Shown here one piece after another: positions 1 to 4,871 of a DNA stretch of 5,505 bases (the first letter of the stretch is position 1; the number at the start of each line of letters is the position of its first letter). The notes under the pieces were generated by a model, which had not been told where the DNA came from, did not search any database, and worked only from the letters and a program-made list of their open reading frames with translations. This stretch comes from JAAYAY01 sp964429355 (lineage in GTDB: Bacteria; Planctomycetota; Planctomycetia; Pirellulales; Thermoguttaceae): contig CAYSCH010000514.1 in the NCBI GenBank assembly GCA_964429355.1, forward strand, positions 1 to 5,505. Direction: 5' to 3'. The position numbers and the translations under genes were made by a program.

Positions 1-2771
1 CCCGGGCAGGACAAGTTTGGAACGTGTCCCGGCAGGATGCAGCCCTGTGCAACACAACAGACAGTTCGATGTTTGGCGGAGGCGTCTTCGAGACGGCCTC
101 TCCCATGTGGAACCGTCAAGGGGGGCTGGGATTCTTCTCACAGAGAAGCGGCCCCAGCATTGAAATCGACGTGGACCGTGCCGGCAACATCACGGGCATC
201 ACCGATGCCTTGGGCAACCGGGCCTCGTACGGCTACGATCCGGCGGGCAACGTGACCAGCGTGACGGACCCGAACGGCGACATGACCCGGTTTGACTACG
301 ATGGGGAAGGCCGTTTGACCGCGGTCGTCGATCCGCTGGACAACGAGACGGAGTTTGCCTACGACGAAGACGGCCTCTTGGCGGAAGAGACGATCGTCGT
401 CGACGGGGAAACTCTCAGCCGCAATTACGACCATGACGAGGCGGGGCATGTGGTTCGCGAAGTGGACCGCAACGGGCGGGTAACGTTCTACGAGTATGAC
501 CAGTCCGGCCGGATGACGGAAGAAATCTGGTACGACACAGCGGCCGACGCCGACGGGGATTTGAACCGGCAGAACACGATAACCTGGACCTACGACGAAG
601 GGGGCAATCTCGTTTCGGTGGCCGACGGCTGGTCGTCCTACACCTACGCGTATGACTCGCAAGACCGCGTGATCAGCGAGACGGTTGCGGCCGTCGACGG
701 CCCGGTGACGGTGCTCACCGTGACTTACGCTACCCCAGCAGGCGCAGTGGCGTCGATAGCGCAAGCGACCAACGGGAGCGAACCATCTCATCCGAGCGGT
801 AGCTCGAACCGGCCGGCGGCCCTTGCCGCCTACGGCACGCGAGATGATGACCTGCCGGTGTCGGTCGCGGCCACGGTCGACGGGACGCTGGACTTCATCA
901 CGACCTACGAGTACGACACGCTCGATCGAGTTGTGGGCATCCGCCAGACTGGCCAGGGCGGCAGTGAAGTGGCGGACAAGTATGTGACGATCGCCTATGC
1001 TGATAGCGGCGCGATGGAACGGATCGTGCGCTACGAGTCGCTCGACACGAGCGAGATGGTGGCCGTGAGCGAGTATACCTACGACCCCTACGGGCGTCTG
1101 GTGGGTCTCGTCCACTTCCAGACGAGTGGCGATCCGCTGGCCGAGTACACCTGGACTTACGAGGGCGGGGGACTGGCGGAGGTCAGCTCGGCGGACAGTG
1201 AGGCGAATCCGCTGGGCGGCTTCGGGTTAGGCTTGGACTCGATACTGGGCTCGACTACGACAGATGCGGGCGTGAATCCCTTGCCGGAGCATGTCTGGAC
1301 GTTTGATGCGGCCTTCACCGGGTTCTTGACGCAGATGACGTCGCCCGACGGCGTGGCGGACTACTCGTATGATGCCCGTGGGCAATTGACGGGGGCGAGC
1401 TACGAATACCAGGATGGGGAAGCCTACTCGTACGACGCCAACGGCAATCGGACCGGCGGCGGTTACGTGGTGGGCGACCACAACCGGCTGCTCTCGGACG
1501 GGACGTACAACTGTGAATATGACGGCGAAGGCAACCGGATCAAGCGGACGGACCTCGCCACGGGCGAGGTGACCGAGTATGTGTGGGACCAGCGGAACCG
1601 GCTGGTGGCAGTCGTCGAGCGGCTGAGTGATGGTGGCCCGGTCGTGCAGTCGGTGGAGTATGTTTACGATTCTCAGAATCGCTGGATCGGCAAGGTGGTG
1701 GATGCGGACGGGGATGGACCGAAAGAAGCAGTCGAAACTCACTTCGTCCATCAGGGCAACCAGATCATCCTTCAGGTCGACGCGGAGGGTGAGGTCACCA
1801 ACCGCTATCTCTGGGGTCCGGCCGTCGACCAGATCCTGGCAGACGAGCAGGTGCAGGCGGATGGTTCGAGCGAGGTGCTGTGGGCGCTGACGGATCACCT
1901 CAATACGGTTCGGGATCTGGGCGTCTACAACGCCGAAACGGACGTCACAACTGTCGTCAACCACATTGTTTACGATGCCTTCGGACGGGTCACGGGGCAG
2001 ACCGATCCTACGGTCACGACCCTCTTCGGCTTCACCGCCCGGCCCTTCGATTCCGACACGGGGCTGCAAAACAATCTGAATCGGTGGTACGATGCGGAGA
2101 CGGGGACGTGGATCAGCGTGGACCCGATGGGCTTTGCCGCAGCGGATGCGAATCTGTATCGGTATGTGGGGAATTGTTCCTCAATGCGAGTGGACCCAAC
2201 TGGATTGTGGGAGTGGCCTTGGAGCCCGGATGCGGAGTGGTGGTTTGGGCTTTTGAACCCCTTCCACGACTACGAGCCCGAGGAACTTTTCACTCCAAGC
2301 GAGTTGCAGCGATTGCGGGAGGGGGAGTTGGAACCGCGAGTCACGACGATCACCTCCGGCTATGTTCCGGTACCTCTATTCGGTGCGGCGGGATTGCTCG
2401 GTCCGGGCGGAGGGGGCGGTCTAGCATTGGGCGGAGCGGGTGGAGGAACATTCACTCTCGGTGGAAGTCTAGCCATTCAGGGTGAGATAGCAACCGCGAT
2501 CAACGTGGGTGTCGCTGGTACCGCGGCAGCGCTCACCAGCGCCCCTCATGGGGGGTCAGAGAAACCCGAATATCATAGTTGGGAGCCTCGAGATCTCGAA
2601 ACATATGACGAGCTACAAAGAGCGAAACCGAGGCTTGAAGAGTTGTTGAAAGCGGCAGAGGAGCTCGGGGACGCTAAGAAGATATNNNNNNNNNNGGACC
2701 TCGACCAGTTGCTCAAGAAGTGTAAGGACGCCATTGAACTATACCAAGAGAAATTTGGGTTTGGGAAATGA
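1..2771 (+). CDS. RHS/YD-repeat polymorphic toxin protein, C-terminal part (5' end outside window)
   Basis: The frame is open to the left window edge (first full codon at 3), so GTG 24 is not a credible start and the gene is 5'-truncated by the window. Residues are numbered from GTG 24. YD repeats are clear: YGYDPAGN near 69-76, YEYDTLDR near 295, YTYDPYGR near 352, YSYDARGQ near 447, YSYDANGN near 468, CEYDGEGN near 497 and YVYDSQNR near 546. An RHS-associated core follows at about 619-729, opening with LTDHLNTVRDL and closing with DPMGF (700-704), LYRYVGN and DPTGLW (724-729). In characterised RHS proteins the YD repeats form a cocoon-like shell around a C-terminal toxin, and the conserved core aspartates serve autocleavage; both Asp-Pro motifs are intact here. 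Residues 730-915 form a variable tip. The frame across the N gap (2686-2695) depends on the true gap length. Secretion route and signal peptide are not visible. The RHS call is firm; the toxin role is inferred from family and layout. Confidence 0.95.
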   Translation, partial: RAGQVWNVSRQDAALCNTTDSSMFGGGVFETASPMWNRQGGLGFFSQRSGPSIEIDVDRAGNITGITDALGNRASYGYDPAGNVTSVTDPNGDMTRFDYDGEGRLTAVVDPLDNETEFAYDEDGLLAEETIVVDGETLSRNYDHDEAGHVVREVDRNGRVTFYEYDQSGRMTEEIWYDTAADADGDLNRQNTITWTYDEGGNLVSVADGWSSYTYAYDSQDRVISETVAAVDGPVTVLTVTYATPAGAVASIAQATNGSEPSHPSGSSNRPAALAAYGTRDDDLPVSVAATVDGTLDFITTYEYDTLDRVVGIRQTGQGGSEVADKYVTIAYADSGAMERIVRYESLDTSEMVAVSEYTYDPYGRLVGLVHFQTSGDPLAEYTWTYEGGGLAEVSSADSEANPLGGFGLGLDSILGSTTTDAGVNPLPEHVWTFDAAFTGFLTQMTSPDGVADYSYDARGQLTGASYEYQDGEAYSYDANGNRTGGGYVVGDHNRLLSDGTYNCEYDGEGNRIKRTDLATGEVTEYVWDQRNRLVAVVERLSDGGPVVQSVEYVYDSQNRWIGKVVDADGDGPKEAVETHFVHQGNQIILQVDAEGEVTNRYLWGPAVDQILADEQVQADGSSEVLWALTDHLNTVRDLGVYNAETDVTTVVNHIVYDAFGRVTGQTDPTVTTLFGFTARPFDSDTGLQNNLNRWYDAETGTWISVDPMGFAAADANLYRYVGNCSSMRVDPTGLWEWPWSPDAEWWFGLLNPFHDYEPEELFTPSELQRLREGELEPRVTTITSGYVPVPLFGAAGLLGPGGGGGLALGGAGGGTFTLGGSLAIQGEIATAINVGVAGTAAALTSAPHGGSEKPEYHSWEPRDLETYDELQRAKPRLEELLKAAEELGDAKKIXXXXDLDQLLKKCKDAIELYQEKFGFGK
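9..29. repeat. In-frame palindromic element, copy 1
   Basis: GGACAAGTT (9-17) faces AACGTGTCC (21-29) around a TGG loop, giving 8 of 9 pairs with one mismatch (14 with 24). It is read through as GQVWNVS in the RHS frame. The same position in the second RHS copy carries a related palindrome with a different arm sequence. Confidence 0.7.
63..261 (+). repeat. Direct repeat, copy 1 (RHS coding segment)
   Basis: This segment matches 5307-5505 without gaps. By eye I count 8 mismatches in 199 bases (about 96% identity), five of them clustered in the WNR(Q/A)GG codons at 115-121. The match probably continues beyond the window end. Identity falls sharply upstream of 63, where a one-codon indel and the variable hairpin lie. 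Confidence 0.95.
1878..2210 (+). other. RHS repeat-associated core domain with autocleavage motifs
   Basis: This segment encodes the conserved RHS-associated core (residues about 619-729). Visible signatures in order are LTDHLNTVRDL, a YDAFGRV YD unit, GFTARPFDSDTGL, NRWYDAETGTWISVDPMGF, NLYRYVGN and DPTGLW. In RHS and related TcC proteins, cleavage after the DPxGL-type motif releases the toxin inside the shell, with nearby aspartates as catalytic residues; D700 and D724 occupy the conserved positions. The stretch between RYVGN and DPTGL reads CSSMRV, whereas most family members have a proline-containing NPLN-type stretch. It is also the usual boundary at which tips are exchanged. Confidence 0.9.
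2211..2771 (+). other. Variable C-terminal tip of the RHS protein (putative toxin, unrecognised)
   Basis: Everything after DPTGLW (residues 730-915) falls outside the conserved core and should be the specificity tip. Three parts are visible. An acidic, tryptophan-rich linker (WEWPWSPDAEWWFG, then EPEELFTPSEL) comes first. A glycine- and alanine-rich hydrophobic stretch follows at about 777-843 (VPLFGAAGLLG, then a G5 run, LALGGAGGG and AINVGVAGTAAAL). A charged, probably helical end at about 845-915 carries DELQRAKPRLEELLKAAEEL and DLDQLLKKCKDAIELYQEKF. No nuclease, deaminase, ADP-ribosyltransferase or protease motif is recognisable. The glycine-rich stretch could be a membrane-active or translocation linker, but that is a guess. 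The N gap lies in the helical part, so catalytic residues may be missing from the assembly. Base composition is less GC-rich than in the RHS core, as usual for exchanged tips. Confidence 0.7.
2686..2695. other. Assembly gap (10 N) inside the RHS tip
   Basis: Ten consecutive N bases interrupt the coding sequence of the variable tip. A round number of Ns usually marks a scaffold join of estimated or unknown length. Reading through in frame gives four unknown residues and joins two compatible helical, charged segments, which supports a small true gap without proving its size. Confidence 0.98.
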
Positions 2772-3724
2772 CATCGGAAGTGCAGGGACCGCGTAAATTT
2801 GGCCTGCTCAGAGTGCGCTGGCTTGCCGAGAAAGCCGCCGAGGAAGCCGAGCGGCAGAAAAAGCGTCACGAGAGGGAGCAAAGGATAGCTCACCACCGTA
2901 CTGAGATCCTGCATGCCGCCGAAGGCCACGACGCTGAGATGCTGGGCAGTGTGGAGGCCACGCGAGAACGCCTCTCGCACGCGCACGGGGCGGTCCGTCG
3001 AGCTGCACTGTACCTGATAGAGAATCACTGGAAACCAGTTGACGAAGACACCAGAGAATCGGTGCTTCGCCTGGTAAATGATCCGGATCCCGATGTGCGA
3101 ACGGCCGCGATTCGATGCGTGGGCCACGAGCCGTGGAAAGGGTCGAAGGATCCGGAGGCCGCCCGGATACTTGCGGAAATCGTCGCCGACGAGGCAGAAG
3201 ACGTCGAGGTTCGACAGACAGCATACACTTCGCTCCGGCGTGTGATGGGGCTCAACCTCTTTCGATGGGGGCTGCCCGTGTCTGTCAAGTTCCGCGATGA
3301 AGTGGACTGGGACCTGCTTGACGCTTGCCTGCACGCCAGAGAGTTCTCGATCGCGCACGAAGCGGACTTGCCCTTTGACGAGTGGCTCGAACGAATCACT
3401 CCCTGCGAAACGCAGATTGCCTTCCGAGAGATGGCTCGCGGCGATGAGGCGTTTGACGCTGGAGACTACGCGATCGCCATCGCTCGATACTCCGAGGCGT
3501 TGTCGCAGCGGAGTTATGCCGTAGGTGCCCGTTACATGCGTGGATGTGCGTTCGGCAACCTGGGCGAATTGGATCAAGCCATTGCGGATTTCAACGCGGT
3601 GATCGAGCGGAAGTCGAATGAACCTGTCTACTATCGCGAACGGTCAGAAGCCTACCGGCGGAAGGGGCTGGTCGATCTCGCCGAAGCCGACGAACGCACG
3701 GCTATCGAACTCGAGTCGAGGTGA
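2768..3724 (+). CDS. HEAT-like plus TPR repeat protein, candidate immunity protein for the RHS tip
   Basis: A 318-residue soluble protein with no signal peptide or membrane segment. Residues 1-60 are charged and helical (AEKAAEEAERQKKRHEREQR). Residues about 60-160 look like HEAT or PBS-lyase-type repeats: HGAVRRAALYLIENH, then DPDPDVRTAAIRCVG starting at 105, then EDVEVRQTAYTSLRRVMG starting at 144. Residues about 215-318 contain three TPR-like units: ARGDEAFDAGDYAIAIARYSEAL, MRGCAFGNLGELDQAIADFN, and YYRERSEAYRRKGLVDLAEA. ATG 2768 is chosen because it overlaps the RHS stop as ATGA, the classic signature of translational coupling; there is no strong Shine-Dalgarno sequence just upstream. Immediate coupling downstream of an RHS tip is where the immunity gene normally lies, and helical repeat scaffolds are known among immunity proteins. 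The gene is secure; the immunity role is inferred from position only. Confidence 0.9.
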   Translation: MTSEVQGPRKFGLLRVRWLAEKAAEEAERQKKRHEREQRIAHHRTEILHAAEGHDAEMLGSVEATRERLSHAHGAVRRAALYLIENHWKPVDEDTRESVLRLVNDPDPDVRTAAIRCVGHEPWKGSKDPEAARILAEIVADEAEDVEVRQTAYTSLRRVMGLNLFRWGLPVSVKFRDEVDWDLLDACLHAREFSIAHEADLPFDEWLERITPCETQIAFREMARGDEAFDAGDYAIAIARYSEALSQRSYAVGARYMRGCAFGNLGELDQAIADFNAVIERKSNEPVYYRERSEAYRRKGLVDLAEADERTAIELESR

Positions 3725-3853
3725 CTTTCTGGGTCCGGTTTCGGCGTTAGCATCGGCGGCGAGTTCTTGGTGGTGGTGTCAGATGTAGCACACCCAAGCC
3801 GGACTTCGGGAAATCGAGAGGCTATCCACAGGAACGAAGGTGTGGGCTGTTGA

Positions 3854-3908
3854 GCGACAATTACTTTTTCCCATCCCGTTGCCTCACCAGGGGAAAAGTA
3901 ATTGTCGC
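3854..3908. repeat. 19-bp inverted repeat (large hairpin) in the intergenic spacer
   Basis: The left arm at 3854-3872 (GCGACAATTACTTTTTCCC) pairs with the right arm at 3890-3908 across a 17-base loop. All 19 positions pair, with one G-T wobble (3869 with 3893). It lies in the 224-base spacer (3725-3948) after the HEAT/TPR gene, 130 bases past its stop. No T-tract follows the right arm, so it is not a standard intrinsic terminator, although it could still end transcription or protect an mRNA end. A dispersed palindromic or MITE-like element is the other main possibility. I see no gene in the rest of the spacer. Confidence 0.85.
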
Positions 3909-3937
3909 CGGACAATGGGCCTAAGATCAAGATTTTT

Positions 3938-3942
3938 GGGAG
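3938..3942 (+). promoter_or_regulatory. Ribosome binding site deciding the start of the DUF1559-like gene
   Basis: GGGAG lies 6 bases before ATG 3949, an ordinary Shine-Dalgarno distance. The adjacent in-frame GTG 3946 would be only 3 bases away, so ATG 3949 is the better start. Confidence 0.6.
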
Positions 3943-3948
3943 ACGGTG

Positions 3949-4734
3949 ATGTCTTGTGAGCACACCCGAAGGGTAGTCTTCCGCAAATCTGTCGTCGTGG
4001 CAGCCTCAGTACTTCTGATCGGTGCGCTGCTATGCTACCTCGCGGTGTGGATTCCAGGGCTTCCGGGACCTCTGCACGAAGCCTATGTATCCCGTGGGCT
4101 ATTCCATAATATCTATGAAGGTCTGCGGTCCTACGACGAGGCCAACGGCACTTTGCCGCAAGCGACAGCCAAAGATGCGAAAAGTGGTAACCTATCCTCT
4201 TGGCGTCTAGAAGTGTGTCGATCGCTCGCACACCTCGGCTTGTCACCAGCAAACGTCACGAGCCCTCTCGAGTATGATTTTCACAGGGCGTGGAGTGATT
4301 CTCGCAATGCGCGGATTGAACCTGTTGGGTTAGCGTATTTCTTACCCCCGACGCCCCACCTCGAACCGAGCAAGAAAGGAATCTATGCAACGTATTACAA
4401 GGCAATCACGGGGGCAGAGACTGCCTTTGAACTTGATACGCCGCGAAGTCTAAAGCAACTGCCCAAGGATTTAGTCATTGTGGTTCGAGTTCCTCGGTCC
4501 GACACTCATTGGATGGAACCAGGCGATCTGTGCATCGAGCAACTTGCTCCATCCGAGGAAACAAGACGGCAACTGCTATGTAACGATGGTTATCTGGTTC
4601 TGTTTGCGGACGGCGAGAGCTGGCTCCTTTCGAGCAAGACACCGATTTTGGACCTATGCAAGTTTTTCACAATTTCAGGAGCAAAACAGTCAGATCGGGA
4701 ACGGCTTCTTGGTCCGTATCGAGTTCTTCCGTAA
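3949..4734 (+). CDS. Membrane-anchored DUF1559-like protein (planctomycete type)
   Basis: A 261-residue protein from ATG 3949. A basic N-terminus (RRVVFRKS) leads into one hydrophobic helix at about 14-36 (VVVAASVLLIGALLCYLAVW), predicting a membrane anchor with the rest outside the cytoplasm. The remainder resembles the soluble half of DUF1559 proteins: FHNIYEGLRSYDEANGTLP from 52, SSWRLEVCRSL near 83-93, TYYKAITGAETAFE near 148, HWMEPGDL at 187-194, and DGYLVLFADGESWLLS at 213-228. DUF1559 proteins are greatly expanded in planctomycetes and usually start with a prepilin-like GFTLVELLV helix, which is absent here. The C-terminal H-X9-DG signature is degenerate: DG (221-222) is kept but the histidine position is cysteine (211). 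Codon composition is less GC-rich than in the RHS core. It lies between two RHS segments, so it may be cassette cargo or an accessory immunity or anchoring protein. The gene is well supported; the family call is moderate and the function unknown. Confidence 0.8.
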   Translation: MSCEHTRRVVFRKSVVVAASVLLIGALLCYLAVWIPGLPGPLHEAYVSRGLFHNIYEGLRSYDEANGTLPQATAKDAKSGNLSSWRLEVCRSLAHLGLSPANVTSPLEYDFHRAWSDSRNARIEPVGLAYFLPPTPHLEPSKKGIYATYYKAITGAETAFELDTPRSLKQLPKDLVIVVRVPRSDTHWMEPGDLCIEQLAPSEETRRQLLCNDGYLVLFADGESWLLSSKTPILDLCKFFTISGAKQSDRERLLGPYRVLP

Positions 4735-4742
4735 GGAAACGA

Positions 4743-4853
4743 ATGACACTGGCAGATACCAAGAACCGCCTCCATGATCACGCAAACTTGCCGTCGGAGA
4801 GCGATCCGGACGGTAGCTTATGCTACCTGCTGCAATATCAAGACCCCCAATAA
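4743..4853 (+). CDS. Possible small ORF, 36 codons, unknown function
   Basis: ATG 4743 opens 8 bases after the stop of the DUF1559-like gene and is preceded by AAGGA (4733-4737) with a 5-base spacer, a good ribosome binding site. The product starts MTLADTKNRLHDHANLP and ends LCYLLQYQDPQ; it is hydrophilic with no membrane segment or recognisable motif. It would be co-transcribed with the upstream gene. An ORF of this length can easily occur by chance, and it could instead be the broken remnant of a longer gene cut off by the RHS segment that follows. Only the start context supports it. Confidence 0.3.
   Translation: MTLADTKNRLHDHANLPSESDPDGSLCYLLQYQDPQ
4812..4827. repeat. Small perfect hairpin, 6-bp stem
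   Basis: GGTAGC (4812-4817) pairs with GCTACC (4822-4827) around a 4-base TTAT loop, shortly before the second RHS segment. No T-tract follows, so it is not a convincing terminator. It lies inside the possible 36-codon ORF. Confidence 0.4.
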
Positions 4854-4871
4854 CTGATCGTAGTGAAATGA

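Noticed and set aside
24..26. GTG as true start of the RHS gene
   Set aside because: The frame is open to the left edge, the second copy has matching coding sequence further upstream, and the GTG lies within the palindrome with no ribosome binding site.
138..1115. Minus-strand open frame of 325 codons opposite the RHS repeats
   Set aside because: It is Arg/His/Val-rich with no domain signal and lies fully opposite well-supported YD-repeat coding sequence. Long antisense frames are expected from GC-rich repeat genes.
1227..2069. Minus-strand open frame of 280 codons opposite the RHS core
   Set aside because: It mirrors the conserved core on the other strand, has no ribosome binding site or recognisable motif, and is best explained as a compositional shadow.
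2573..3577. Minus-strand open frame of 334 codons spanning the N gap
   Set aside because: It crosses the assembly gap and is antisense to both the RHS tip and the HEAT/TPR gene, whose repeats give a far better coding signal.
3854..3930. Intrinsic terminator for the HEAT/TPR gene
   Set aside because: The stem is strong, but no T-tract follows its right arm and it lies 130 bases past the stop, so it is listed as an inverted repeat instead.
3652..3963. Minus-strand open frame of 103 codons over the intergenic spacer
   Set aside because: It reads straight through the 19-bp inverted repeat and overlaps the ends of both flanking genes. No ribosome binding site or motif supports it.
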